27,448 nucleotides of DNA, taken from positions 1-27,448 of IMG/VR virus record IMGVR_UViG_3300006752_000168. One strand, 5' to 3'. The notes under the pieces are model-generated. The model was given only the letters and a program-made list of their open reading frames with translations. It was not told where the DNA came from and ran no database searches. The stretch comes from a virus. Below, one piece after another: positions 14,310 to 21,735 of the stretch. Position 1 is the first letter of the stretch. The number at the start of each line of letters is the position of its first letter. Both the position numbers and the translations under genes were made by a program.

Positions 14310-14622
14310 TTTCGACTTCCTCTTGTTCTTGAACTGTTAGACTATCAACATCTATAATGCCAAACTCAACTTGATCTGATAAGTGAGAAATGTATTCCTC
14401 ATTGAGATATGTATCTGTTTCTTTTGCTATTTGCATCCAACTATTTCCATTATATCTAAATAATTTATTTGGTAGTGCATCTACTCTCATAAACAGATCA
14501 CCTTTATCAGGACGAGTTGGAAACTCTATTCCAAAATCTGCTTGTGCCGCTTTATCTAAATCAAGGTCCGCTACTGCGGCATTAGAATATGTAGGAACCC
14601 TTCCTACTTTGGGTCGTTTGGG
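14275..14622 (-). CDS. -1 frame C-terminal extension of the membrane coiled-coil protein
   Basis: The -1 frame is open from just after a TAA at 14623-14625 to the stop at 14275. It joins the 606-residue protein at tandem slippery heptamers and would add about 110 residues (total about 716). The reading VGRVPTYSNAAVADLDLDKA, then FGIEFPTRPDKGDLFMRVDA and LPNKLFRYNGNSWMQIAKE, is compositionally protein-like before the only ATG in the frame (14490), and there is no ATG, GTG or TTG start upstream of it. The last part is acidic and helical. A free 71-residue protein from 14490 remains possible, and a one-base deletion or assembly error would look the same. Confidence 0.6.
   Translation of the reverse strand, partial: PKRPKVGRVPTYSNAAVADLDLDKAAQADFGIEFPTRPDKGDLFMRVDALPNKLFRYNGNSWMQIAKETDTYLNEEYISHLSDQVEFGIIDVDSLTVQEQEEVENEIQRRSSNGT
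14591..14622 (-). other. Tandem slippery heptamers and hairpin (programmed -1 frameshift signal)
   Basis: In the transcript, C CCA AAC (14616-14622) and C CCA AAG (14607-14613) both fit the X XXY YYZ rule in the zero frame. The second is followed directly by the UAG stop. An exact 7-bp hairpin, GTAGGAA-GGG-TTCCTAC (14591-14607), begins 8 nt after the first heptamer, the usual distance for a stimulatory structure. Confidence 0.6.
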
Positions 14623-16424
14623 TTAGGTTTAATAAAGTTTAAGTTACCATCACCACTGCGATCAATCGGATCTGGCATTGTTTGAGTAGCCTCGTCAACC
14701 AGATCATTTGCAAATTCGTCCCTCTCAACTAACTGATATTCCTCAGCCATCTTAAGAACAACTTCGTCTCTGCGTACAATCTCTGCTTCAAGGTCTGTTA
14801 CTCTATTAACAAGTTCTTCAATTCGTGCTTGGAATTGTGTTACACCTGTACCAATTTCATCAAGTTGGCTTTTGTAACTGTCACGTTCTGCTTCTGTTGC
14901 AACAACTTTATCTACAAGTCCTTCACTTTCAGCCTTTGCTGCTTCAAGTGCAGTAACAAGGTCTGCTTGTTCTTGTAGCAGTTTATTCTTTTCTGTTTGT
15001 AGTGATTCATGTTCTGCAGGAGATACATTAGCGAGATTACCATCTAATAGTTTCTCTAGTTCATCTAGTATTTGATTATGTTGTTTTAGTTCCATTTCTA
15101 ATTCCTCTAATCTTGGATCATCGACTCTAACAATTGCCGGCTTTGGTTGATTCTTTTTTTTGCGTACTTTACGTTCTTCGCTCCACCAACCTAGACTCAT
15201 TACGCCTGCTAGTACCAAACAAACTGCTAGTGGATCAAACACTGCAACAATAATAATAATCACCCAGCGCACTGCTTCTTCTAATTGATTGCGATCTGCT
15301 TCGCCGTATATTAGTTCTGCAATATATTTTACAGGACCTACTTCTGCTTCAAACATACGGTATTCTTTTTCAAAAACAAACTTTTCTTCGCGTAGTTCGT
15401 CAACTGTTGTTTGTGAAGTTTCTATGTTTGCTTCTAGTTCTTCAATTCGTGCATCTGTATCTTCGTTACTGTTGCCTGCTTCTTCTGTATACTTTGCAAT
15501 GTTGTCGTTTGCTTGTTGGATAGTACTGTCAACACTAGCACGTATGTCTGCAATGCGAGCTTCCACTTCTGCAACCTGTGATGCTAAACGATTGTTAATT
15601 TTTGTTATTTCTTTTTGTACACGACTTGCAACACTTACCTCACCAGACTTTGCTTTGTCTATATCTGCAGACAGTTTACTGCGTTCGGGCTGTTGCTGTC
15701 TGCGTAGTTCTGCACCTTTAGCAACCATATCTTCGTCTTTAGCAAATAGTCCACTGCCTTTTTTAGTGCCTTGATTAGTGTATGCTAAAATATCATTGTC
15801 AAGTCTATCAAGTTCTGCTTGTGCAACTTTTATAGCATCTGCGCTACGTTTTTGTGCATCATTCAAACGCTTGTTTTGCTGTGCTACTTCTTTTTCTGCT
15901 TGCGCTCTGAGACCAGGTATCTTAGAGTTTTCGGCATCTATTTGAGGTTGTATACGTGTGCCTGCATCTGCAATACGCTGTTGCTCTCGAGAAATCAATC
16001 CATCAAGTCTAACACTGCCGCCGCCATTGTTAAGTCTAGTTATTTCTTCTGACCAACGATTAATTTTTGCTTGCGCTCTAGCAATTTTATTATCAATAAC
16101 TTCTGCTTGTGCAATCTGTTCTGTACCAGCTGCACTTTGTTCAATGTGACTTTTACTTAAGAATCCAAACACACCCATGCTTGTAATAAACATTAGTACA
16201 ATTACTGCTGTAGTTAGGTATGTTTTAATAACAAATGGTGCTCTGCGCCAGTTCTGATGTAGCCATACTGTAGTTAGAATCTTACCAACTTCTAACACAC
16301 TGCCCATTAAAATAATAGGAAGAAATGCCGCCGCAAAGATTGCTGTAAGACCAAGGATACTGTAGTATGCCGCAATAGCACTGATACAGATTGCCACCAA
16401 TAATGTAAGTATACCTAAAAACAT
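14604..16424 (-). CDS. Large membrane coiled-coil protein
   Basis: A 606-residue protein. Membrane helices lie at about 2-24, 26-48 and 68-90, then a long coiled coil (about 100-370, rich in Ala, Glu, Gln, Lys and Arg), another membrane hairpin at about 385-412 (VIIIIVAVFDPLAVCLVLAG), a basic patch (ERKVRKKKNQPK) and a second coiled coil to the end. The plan resembles DUF4407-type proteins and similar large proteins of marine myophages; the function is not established. A membrane-spanning scaffold is a reasonable guess. Near the stop, tandem slippery heptamers and a hairpin predict a longer -1 frameshift product. The ATG has only a distant AAGG ribosome site. Confidence 0.75.
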   Translation of the reverse strand: MFLGILTLLVAICISAIAAYYSILGLTAIFAAAFLPIILMGSVLEVGKILTTVWLHQNWRRAPFVIKTYLTTAVIVLMFITSMGVFGFLSKSHIEQSAAGTEQIAQAEVIDNKIARAQAKINRWSEEITRLNNGGGSVRLDGLISREQQRIADAGTRIQPQIDAENSKIPGLRAQAEKEVAQQNKRLNDAQKRSADAIKVAQAELDRLDNDILAYTNQGTKKGSGLFAKDEDMVAKGAELRRQQQPERSKLSADIDKAKSGEVSVASRVQKEITKINNRLASQVAEVEARIADIRASVDSTIQQANDNIAKYTEEAGNSNEDTDARIEELEANIETSQTTVDELREEKFVFEKEYRMFEAEVGPVKYIAELIYGEADRNQLEEAVRWVIIIIVAVFDPLAVCLVLAGVMSLGWWSEERKVRKKKNQPKPAIVRVDDPRLEELEMELKQHNQILDELEKLLDGNLANVSPAEHESLQTEKNKLLQEQADLVTALEAAKAESEGLVDKVVATEAERDSYKSQLDEIGTGVTQFQARIEELVNRVTDLEAEIVRRDEVVLKMAEEYQLVERDEFANDLVDEATQTMPDPIDRSGDGNLNFIKPNPNDPK

Positions 16425-16443
16425 CTTTATATTATACTACCTT

Positions 16444-17301
16444 TTATGTCGGGTTGTCTACCAATAAAATATCAAATGTGCAAGTATAACGACCGTTATT
16501 GCTTAGTGTATGCATTCTAGCATCAATGTCTGATTTTTCTGTTATAGATTGAGGAATAGGATATTCTAACTGATATGGGCCGCCTGTTCCATTTACTTCT
16601 GCTGTGTGAAGTACACGAAAGTTATCTTCGCCGCCAGCTCTGCAGTAAAGTTTAAAACTTCCTGTTGCAGTCCCTTGTGCTGTTACATCCAATCTCATAA
16701 GGTACCCAGTCTTACCTGCAGGAATAGTATACACTGCCATCATTGATTGACCTATGCCCTCAAGTACCTTTGCTACAGTAGTTGTTCCGTGCTGTATTAG
16801 TATACGCTTACTATTGGCTGTAACTGCACCATCTTTGTAAATGATTCTGAACACTCGTTTAAAAACACCTGTAGTTGTTGCGCCACTGCCAGATATTGTA
16901 ACCGTTTCTGTTAGGAGATTAAAATCATTATCAAGCCCTTGTATTTCAACTGTGTCGCCATTTAATGCTGTGCTGGTGTTATTTTCGTTGTTTGGTTGTA
17001 CTACCTTAACTGTCAGTACACTTGCTGTATCAAATGTTAGCCAAGGATAGATGGTATCGTCCTCGTCCCATATGGTTCCATTAGTGTTTTGGCTCATAGC
17101 AGGAACAGCACCAAACTTGTGTATCTGTCCAAAGCCTGAGGGTAGGTTAATATTTGCTATTATATTACTACCAGTTGTGCGTAATATTGGCTGTCCAGCA
17201 ACATCGTACTCCATGGCTTTATGCACATTGAGCAGGTTTGTCTCTTGTGGATGTGTATAACTTGTTGTGTTATTGCGGCTTGTGTCTGAATAGTCAGCCA
17301 T
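16444..17301 (-). CDS. Probable virion structural protein
   Basis: A 285-residue protein, rich in Thr, Asn, Gly and Ser, with many predicted short beta strands and no membrane segment. The plan (polar N-terminus, then LPSGFGQIHKFGAVPAMSQN, a TIWDEDDTIYPW turn, and a C-terminal beta domain with MLRLDV-like MRLDVTAQGTATGSFKLYCR) is typical of phage receptor-contact, fibre or decoration proteins. AAGGA lies upstream. It is in a run with two other virion-like proteins. The specific role is unknown. Confidence 0.65.
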   Translation of the reverse strand: MADYSDTSRNNTTSYTHPQETNLLNVHKAMEYDVAGQPILRTTGSNIIANINLPSGFGQIHKFGAVPAMSQNTNGTIWDEDDTIYPWLTFDTASVLTVKVVQPNNENNTSTALNGDTVEIQGLDNDFNLLTETVTISGSGATTTGVFKRVFRIIYKDGAVTANSKRILIQHGTTTVAKVLEGIGQSMMAVYTIPAGKTGYLMRLDVTAQGTATGSFKLYCRAGGEDNFRVLHTAEVNGTGGPYQLEYPIPQSITEKSDIDARMHTLSNNGRYTCTFDILLVDNPT

Positions 17302-17312
17302 TGCTTATATCC

Positions 17313-17774
17313 TTATGTCCAAGGACGACTTGCTGTGAGATTCCCACCATCGCCTGTGTTGTCTGTTACAGTGTCTCCAACGTAACGTGTAGGCAATTTT
17401 GTTCTATCGTGTGTGTTTAACGCACGATAATAAGGCTTGCTTGCGTCTCCGCCTGCTTGCTTTTTTAACTGAGCAATGTCAAGCATCATTAATTGACTGC
17501 GTTCTCGTGTTGTTTGGTTACGATCTGTTGCAACTGTAATAATATCATCTGCTACAATACCTGCATTTACAAGTGTTGTGCTTGCGCTATCTGTACTGTC
17601 TACTACTGTTCCATTCTTGTGAATACTTACAGGACCATAGTAATAACTTTGCAATCCTTCATCGGCAATAATAGCAGTACGAAGTTGTGCCATTGTTTGT
17701 CCATTGTCAATAGTGATGTCAGTTAATAGTCCAGTTAGACCTTTATACTTAATGTCAATGTTTGCCACGATCAT
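17313..17774 (-). CDS. Probable virion-associated protein
   Basis: A 153-residue protein. The first 85 residues look like a small beta-grasp domain (IDIKYKGLTGLLTDITIDNG, then TMAQLRTAIIADEG, VSIHKNGTVV, AGIVADDIITV). A helical linker and a polar tail ending in GGNLTASRPWT follow. The start, after GGAG, overlaps the end of the 94-residue gene upstream by 20 bp. Position and composition suggest a tail or fibre accessory. The exact function is not recognised. Confidence 0.6.
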   Translation of the reverse strand: MIVANIDIKYKGLTGLLTDITIDNGQTMAQLRTAIIADEGLQSYYYGPVSIHKNGTVVDSTDSASTTLVNAGIVADDIITVATDRNQTTRERSQLMMLDIAQLKKQAGGDASKPYYRALNTHDRTKLPTRYVGDTVTDNTGDGGNLTASRPWT

Positions 17775-18039
17775 GCTCCATCTGTGTTAGATAATGATAT
17801 AGACTTTGTGTGTCAGTGCGGAGATCCGCCGCATGTTTTGGTCCATTAACACCGCCGCCTGCATTATCAGTTACTGATTCAATACCAGCATACTTTTCTT
17901 GTGGTGTATTGCTGTATTCAGTACATTCGTCACTTTGCAAATCTTCAATTTGTTTGAAGTGATTTTCATCCTGCGCTGGGTTTTGCTCAATAGCATCCAG
18001 TTCTGCAATCAGTTCTTTTATTAGTAGTAATGCGCTCAT
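17755..18039 (-). CDS. Small hypothetical protein, first gene of the virion-type run
   Basis: A 94-residue acidic protein with an N-terminal helix (MSALLLIKELIAELDAIEQN), a flexible Gly-rich middle (DNAGGGVNGPKHAADL) and a helical end. The octamer TATAAATA followed by CAGT runs straight into the ATG, with no ribosome site; the protein at 26227 has the same AAATACAGT-ATG arrangement. It is probably a late, virion-related product. No family is recognised. Confidence 0.6.
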   Translation of the reverse strand: MSALLLIKELIAELDAIEQNPAQDENHFKQIEDLQSDECTEYSNTPQEKYAGIESVTDNAGGGVNGPKHAADLRTDTQSLYHYLTQMEHDRGKH

Positions 18040-18043
18040 ACTG

Positions 18044-18057
18044 TATTTATATAAATA
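18044..18057. promoter_or_regulatory. Palindromic divergent pair of late promoters
   Basis: TATTTATATAAATA is a perfect 14-bp palindrome holding TATAAATA on both strands (minus 18044-18051, plus 18050-18057). The minus copy ends 4 nt before ATG 18039 and the plus copy 5 nt before ATG 18063. Neither gene has a Shine-Dalgarno, so both mRNAs should be nearly leaderless. Confidence 0.7.
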
Positions 18058-18062
18058 TTCGT

Positions 18063-18737
18063 ATGCTATTAAATGAAATTACACAACCAAGCGACATGCA
18101 AAGTTTAACAATGCGATTACAGTCTTGGAAAGATTGGCTTACGCAAGGTAGCCATACTCCAAAAGAAATAACAGACGAACTTCGTAATAACATAGGCGAT
18201 ATTGCAGATGTTGAAATGTTAACTAGTCCAAATGTTGATAAAGGTGACATGAACGCTAGTGCATACTATGACCAGGATGCAGACCAAGATGGCGATATTC
18301 CGTTTGGTATAGAACTATACTTTAGTGACAAAGAAGATCAGCGTATGACTATCAATAATCCTGATCCACTTGTTGATCGTGTAACTGATATGATGAAACA
18401 TGAGATGCTACACCAGCGTCAAGCACAGGCTCGTGATTACGAAGACCATAGTGCAGGCAAAGACAAACGTGATGGCAACTATGAATACATGAGTCGTGGT
18501 GATGAAATTGAAGCATACGCAATGAACATTGCAGACGAACTTGTAAAGAAAACAAGTAAAAAGGAAGCCATAAACCTTTTGCGTATGGCAAACAAAACTG
18601 CCCAATTCAAAGATGAAATGGGCAACTTTCTAAGTCCAGAGCTGTTTGGTTATATGGCTATGTGGGATTTTGATAGCAAGCATCCTGTTATCAAACGCTT
18701 GCTAAAAAAGATTTATCAGTATATTAATATGCGCTAA
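18063..18737 (+). CDS. Putative zinc metallopeptidase with capsid-targeting-like N-terminus
   Basis: A 224-residue protein starting MLLNEITQPSD at ATG 18063, placed by the late promoter 5 nt upstream. HEMLH (H113, E114, H117) is an HExxH zinc-binding motif, and a downstream acidic segment (GDEIEAYA, E148/E150) can supply the third ligand, as in gluzincins. The N-terminus has LNE followed by ITQ, matching the cleavage rule (L/I)xE of T4 prohead protease and shared with the protein at 9543-10541. It could be a protease packaged in the capsid and injected with DNA. The zinc site is visible; the packaging idea is inference. The end overlaps the convergent gene by 14 bp. Confidence 0.75.
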   Translation: MLLNEITQPSDMQSLTMRLQSWKDWLTQGSHTPKEITDELRNNIGDIADVEMLTSPNVDKGDMNASAYYDQDADQDGDIPFGIELYFSDKEDQRMTINNPDPLVDRVTDMMKHEMLHQRQAQARDYEDHSAGKDKRDGNYEYMSRGDEIEAYAMNIADELVKKTSKKEAINLLRMANKTAQFKDEMGNFLSPELFGYMAMWDFDSKHPVIKRLLKKIYQYINMR

Positions 18738-19245
18738 TCTGCACGTTAACAGTAATACTGTCTCCTACTCTCAGTTTATTTGTTCTTGATACTACACCAG
18801 ATAATCCTAATGCACTATAACTAATTTTATAACCAGCCAAGTATTGTTCCGACTGTGTATTATATTGTGTAGTACATTGTTCTACTTGTCGATAACCTGT
18901 AATAACTTGCCCATTTTTGTTTTTTGAGTTTTGATGACCTAGTATGCCGCCTAGTACTGCGCCAGCTGCACCGCCGCCATCTTCGCCTTTAAGGTTGTTT
19001 CCAATAATACCTCCGATGATTGCTCCTTTAAGCATATCTCCTGTTGTATCATTATTTCCGCTACGTCCGTATATAGGAACATCTTCCAAATAACACTGTT
19101 GTACCGGTTGAGTTGTAGTTCTTGTTTTATATATAGTTTCAACTCCAGTCACTGTGCCTTGTACTGTATAAGATTCCGCACTTGCAAAACCTGACCAAAA
19201 TGAAATAACACATCCAAGTGCTAGTGCATAAATTATAGTTTTCAT
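18724..19245 (-). CDS. Glycine-zipper envelope protein (SlyB / 17-kDa antigen type)
   Basis: A 173-residue exported protein; the signal peptide ends about FASA|ES. The middle (residues 71-104) is a glycine-zipper double helix: MLKGAIIGGIIGNNLKG, then GGGAAGAVLGGILGHQ, as in SlyB and the rickettsial 17-kDa surface antigen. There are four cysteines (12, 51 and later), but no lipobox at the signal end. Such proteins sit in the outer membrane or periplasm and can affect envelope integrity. AAGGAG precedes the start. It is in a run with an oxygenase and a cell wall hydrolase, so a role in lysis or superinfection exclusion is possible. Confidence 0.8.
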   Translation of the reverse strand: MKTIIYALALGCVISFWSGFASAESYTVQGTVTGVETIYKTRTTTQPVQQCYLEDVPIYGRSGNNDTTGDMLKGAIIGGIIGNNLKGEDGGGAAGAVLGGILGHQNSKNKNGQVITGYRQVEQCTTQYNTQSEQYLAGYKISYSALGLSGVVSRTNKLRVGDSITVNVQISAY

Positions 19246-19246
19246 G

Positions 19247-19999
19247 TTAACTCCTTACCGGACTCGGACCATCCGAATCCTTTTGATAGAACCATCCTGC
19301 TAAACTATAACGCGGATGATCTGCTGTAATACTCACAGGACTTATAAAGTGTTTGTTGATGCGAGTGCCTGTGGTTTCACTTACATCCATAATTAGTAGT
19401 CTGTTGCCAAAAGGCTCAATGCTATCCTTGATAGAGATTTCATCTTTTTCTAAAATACACAACTGTCCTCCCCATTGAGTAAGCCATGTTTCATTAAAGT
19501 AAAATATATATGCACACCAACGCCTAGGATCATGATGTGCATTTAGCCAACAATTGTGATCGTAAGCACTGTATGTTGGTTGCTTTGTTGTCATATTAGT
19601 AAAGCCTGTTACTTTACTTACTAAGTCGTGAAATGTAACTTGTGGCTTGCCTAAACTGTAATCTTCCGTAACAACACGATTGAACTCTGTCACTTTAGGA
19701 TTATTGTGTACTAAATGTTGTTCTTCTAACAGCCAGTTTGCATAATGAAAATAACTAAACTCGCCTCTGCCTTCATCAATATGTGCTTGATGCGTTGTTG
19801 CAAATTTGTCACTTTGTTTAAATTCAGGCGGATACTTGTTGTGACTATTGCTTATACATCCCCAAACACCATAATCCATTTTAGGAACTTCTCTATAAAG
19901 TGCCTTAATGTAACGATCTTCTAGTACGTTGTCTATGTAACAATAACGCTTTTCTGCAAAGTCTACTTTTGCTTGCGCTAGATCCGCAGTATTAAACAT
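19247..19999 (-). CDS. 2OG-Fe(II) oxygenase (prolyl hydroxylase-like)
   Basis: A 250-residue protein. ATG 19999 is chosen since TGATG couples it to the upstream stop with GGTGGGA before it; GTG 20008 is in frame but less likely. Iron-ligand candidates are H155 and D157 (in NAHHDPRRW) and H217 (in NKHFISPVSI), with R230 (HPRYSLAGWFY) as the 2-oxoglutarate ligand. A double-stranded beta helix is implied by AYIFYFNETW and GGQLCILEKDE. This family hydroxylates proteins or small molecules; many marine phages carry several. The target is unknown. Confidence 0.85.
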   Translation of the reverse strand: MFNTADLAQAKVDFAEKRYCYIDNVLEDRYIKALYREVPKMDYGVWGCISNSHNKYPPEFKQSDKFATTHQAHIDEGRGEFSYFHYANWLLEEQHLVHNNPKVTEFNRVVTEDYSLGKPQVTFHDLVSKVTGFTNMTTKQPTYSAYDHNCWLNAHHDPRRWCAYIFYFNETWLTQWGGQLCILEKDEISIKDSIEPFGNRLLIMDVSETTGTRINKHFISPVSITADHPRYSLAGWFYQKDSDGPSPVRS

Positions 20000-20583
20000 C
20001 AATCCCACCTATAAAATAAATGATCGTCAACTCGACCTACATAATGTAAACTATGTCTCCACTTTGGCTTCACATAATTTGCATGGTAATGTGTTGCGCC
20101 TTCTACTACACCACGCCAGCGATCATTGTAAATTATTTCAAACGCAATGTCTTGTGCTGTTCTCCAAGCATAGTCAATGTCTGCCATTGGTATGTCATCT
20201 GCTTTGCCATCACAGTACCAACTGAATTGGCAACGATCACGCCTTGGATAATACACAGCATCATCAGGATCAGGTGTTTGTCTAGTTTTCCAACTTTCTC
20301 TAACTGGTCCTTCTTTAATAACTGCACATATGTCGTTTGGAAAACGTGTGTCTTGCATACGATTAATAACAACTCTGCCTACTGCAATCATACCAACTCG
20401 GCTTTGATTACGTGCTTCCCAATATATATTTTGTGCCATACAGTGCAATTCTTCGTTTGCACTTTCTCCTGGCTGTATTTCAATAACTTTGGTATTTGTT
20501 TCGTGATCGTACCAAAGTGTAATAGCATTTGCAGGTGCAACAGTTGCAACTACAAACATAAACGCCATAAGAATTTGCTTCAT
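19999..20583 (-). CDS. SleB-type cell wall hydrolase with signal peptide
   Basis: A 194-residue enzyme of the Hydrolase_2/SleB family, cutting peptidoglycan glycan chains. MKQILMAFMF with cleavage about PANA|ITLW is a Sec signal. The catalytic Glu is E57 in NIYWEARNQSRVGMIAVGRV, followed by VINRMQDTRFP, the family's core. Later CQFSWYCDGK and GATHYHANYVKPKW are also typical. ATG 20583 is preferred to an in-frame TTG two codons up. The signal suggests a holin-independent, exported endolysin, or a periplasmic hydrolase. A sigma70-like promoter lies upstream. Confidence 0.9.
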   Translation of the reverse strand: MKQILMAFMFVVATVAPANAITLWYDHETNTKVIEIQPGESANEELHCMAQNIYWEARNQSRVGMIAVGRVVINRMQDTRFPNDICAVIKEGPVRESWKTRQTPDPDDAVYYPRRDRCQFSWYCDGKADDIPMADIDYAWRTAQDIAFEIIYNDRWRGVVEGATHYHANYVKPKWRHSLHYVGRVDDHLFYRWD

Positions 20584-20616
20584 AAACAAAAAGTCCTTTG
20601 TTGTTTAACTATACTT

Positions 20617-20644
20617 ACAATAACACGGTTTAACAGAATGTCAA
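20617..20644 (-). promoter_or_regulatory. Sigma70-like promoter for the cell wall hydrolase
   Basis: Minus strand TTGACA (20639-20644), 16 bp, TATTGT (20617-20622): perfect -35, 4/6 -10, about 34 bp before the ATG. It is weaker than the guaC and rpsU promoters. Confidence 0.4.
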
Positions 20645-20649
20645 CCTTT

Positions 20650-21090
20650 TTATTCCACAATGCCTTCAGCCAATAGTTTTTCTCTATTTGCCATATGCAT
20701 TTCGATTAGATCAGATTTATTGCCGCCCATATATGGAACTGCATGTCCTTCAAGTATCATAATCTCAGTGGCAGGCATCCATCTGTCCTGCGGTGCGTAA
20801 TAAACATCAAAGTCTCCTAGGATACGTCCGAACTTGCCTTTCATATCTTCGCCGTCTTTGTTTACTTGTGTTTTTAAAACTATATCAGCATTGAGCAATT
20901 CTGTTAATCGCTTTTTGCTTGCTAATCCAAATTTCTTTTCTACTAAGTCTCTAGTACGAGATTCTGGAGTATCAATGCCCATTAAACGTACACGTTCATC
21001 TTTCATCCATATTCCAAATCCCAAGTCAATGTCAACATCAACTGTATCGCCATCCACAATATGCACTACTTTTGCCTTGTATTCATACAT
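20650..21090 (-). CDS. Staphylococcal-type thermonuclease
   Basis: A 146-residue SNase-fold nuclease. Core motifs: VVHIVDGDTVDVDIDLGFG, then RVRLMGIDTPESRT (with the catalytic Arg and Glu positions) and KGKFGRILGDF with the second Arg, then an EGHAVPY segment. No signal peptide, so it acts in the cytoplasm, cutting DNA or RNA with calcium. ATG 21090 has GGAGAG at 6-nt spacing; ATG 21096 would sit directly on that site. Late octamer TATAAATA at 21127-21134 drives it. It may help degrade host DNA or mRNA, but that is inferred. Confidence 0.92.
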   Translation of the reverse strand: MYEYKAKVVHIVDGDTVDVDIDLGFGIWMKDERVRLMGIDTPESRTRDLVEKKFGLASKKRLTELLNADIVLKTQVNKDGEDMKGKFGRILGDFDVYYAPQDRWMPATEIMILEGHAVPYMGGNKSDLIEMHMANREKLLAEGIVE

Positions 21091-21126
21091 AGTCATCTCT
21101 CCAATTATTGATATGCTCTCTGTATA

Positions 21127-21138
21127 TATTTATAAGTA
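21127..21138. promoter_or_regulatory. Overlapping divergent late promoters
   Basis: TATAAATA on the minus strand (21127-21134) serves the nuclease through a 36-nt leader with GGAGAG. TATAAGTA on the plus strand (21131-21138) ends 5 nt before ATG 21144, which lacks a ribosome site. The arrangement repeats that at 18044-18057. Confidence 0.55.
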
Positions 21139-21143
21139 GTTAT

Positions 21144-21629
21144 ATGAAGTGCTACTATAAATTAGAGTGCGATAACTTATCAGAAATACAATCGCAGACT
21201 CTGGATTACTTAAAATCTAAAACAAATTTACTGGAAGTAAAGCCTTCGGAGCCGTGGAATACAACCGATACACGAGACTTCTTTAAACACTGTCCAGCAC
21301 TAATTGAATGGTGCAAAGGATTACGACTGCTTCCACACGAAGTCAGTTTTATAGTTAGTCACGATAGTGACAGTGGGTTGCCCATACACACAGATCAAGG
21401 TCCGTTAATTGCAAAAATAAATGTGCCTATACAGAATACAACTGGAAACATTACTCGCTGGCATGCAGACGATGATAGTGTTATTGCAGAAACAGGAATG
21501 GACACACCAGTTGTGTTTAACAGTAGTATACCGCATAGTGTTGAAATACATAGCAAACATACTCCAAGAATAGTAATGGCAGTAATGATTAAAAATGAAA
21601 ACAGTCTACTGGAATACCTAAAAAAATAG
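21144..21629 (+). CDS. 2OG-Fe(II) oxygenase-like protein
   Basis: A 161-residue protein. H82-x-D84 (in PIHTDQGPLIAKINVPI), H131 (in SIPHSVEIHS) and R142 (in PRIVMAVMI) form the HxD...H...R pattern of iron/2-oxoglutarate enzymes in a single double-stranded beta-helix domain; RWHADD lies between. It is short, like the phytanoyl or Asp-hydroxylase-like proteins found in marine phages. The start is set by the late octamer 5 nt upstream. The 3' end overlaps the terminator of the opposite strand. The substrate is unknown. Confidence 0.7.
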   Translation: MKCYYKLECDNLSEIQSQTLDYLKSKTNLLEVKPSEPWNTTDTRDFFKHCPALIEWCKGLRLLPHEVSFIVSHDSDSGLPIHTDQGPLIAKINVPIQNTTGNITRWHADDDSVIAETGMDTPVVFNSSIPHSVEIHSKHTPRIVMAVMIKNENSLLEYLKK

Positions 21630-21645
21630 CACCCGAAGGTGCTAT
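21620..21645 (-). terminator. Rho-independent terminator of the tmRNA-peroxiredoxin unit
   Basis: In the minus transcript AUAGCACC-UUCG-GGUGCUAU is a perfect 8-bp stem with a UUCG tetraloop, followed by seven U. It ends the transcript coming from 23087 and overlaps the stop of the plus-strand oxygenase gene. The adjoining 21646-21735 shows no gene. Confidence 0.9.
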
Positions 21646-21735
21646 ATAGTTGATGGGATTTTGTTGGTTATTCGTTATTTCCGATGCTCGAGCCATCTTT
21701 AATGGAAATTGCCGGGTCTGAGCCTGGTCCCTAAC

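Noticed and set aside
14275-14490. Free-standing 71-residue gene starting at ATG 14490
   Set aside because: Protein-like sequence continues upstream in the same frame for 41 codons without a start, back to the slippery site; an extension of the upstream gene explains it better, though an internal start is not excluded.
15289-15774. Plus-strand open frame of 161 codons opposite the coiled-coil gene
   Set aside because: Serine-rich antisense shadow of the repetitive Glu/Ala/Arg coil; no ribosome site.
20053-20676. Plus-strand open frame of 207 codons opposite the SleB-type hydrolase
   Set aside because: Cys/Ile/Thr-rich shadow of a well-supported minus-strand gene; no ribosome site or domain.
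21646-21735. GC-richer stretch with GGGTCTGAGCCTGGTCCC, looked at as a tRNA or second terminator
   Set aside because: No cloverleaf, no anticodon arm, and no T-run after the weak inverted repeat.
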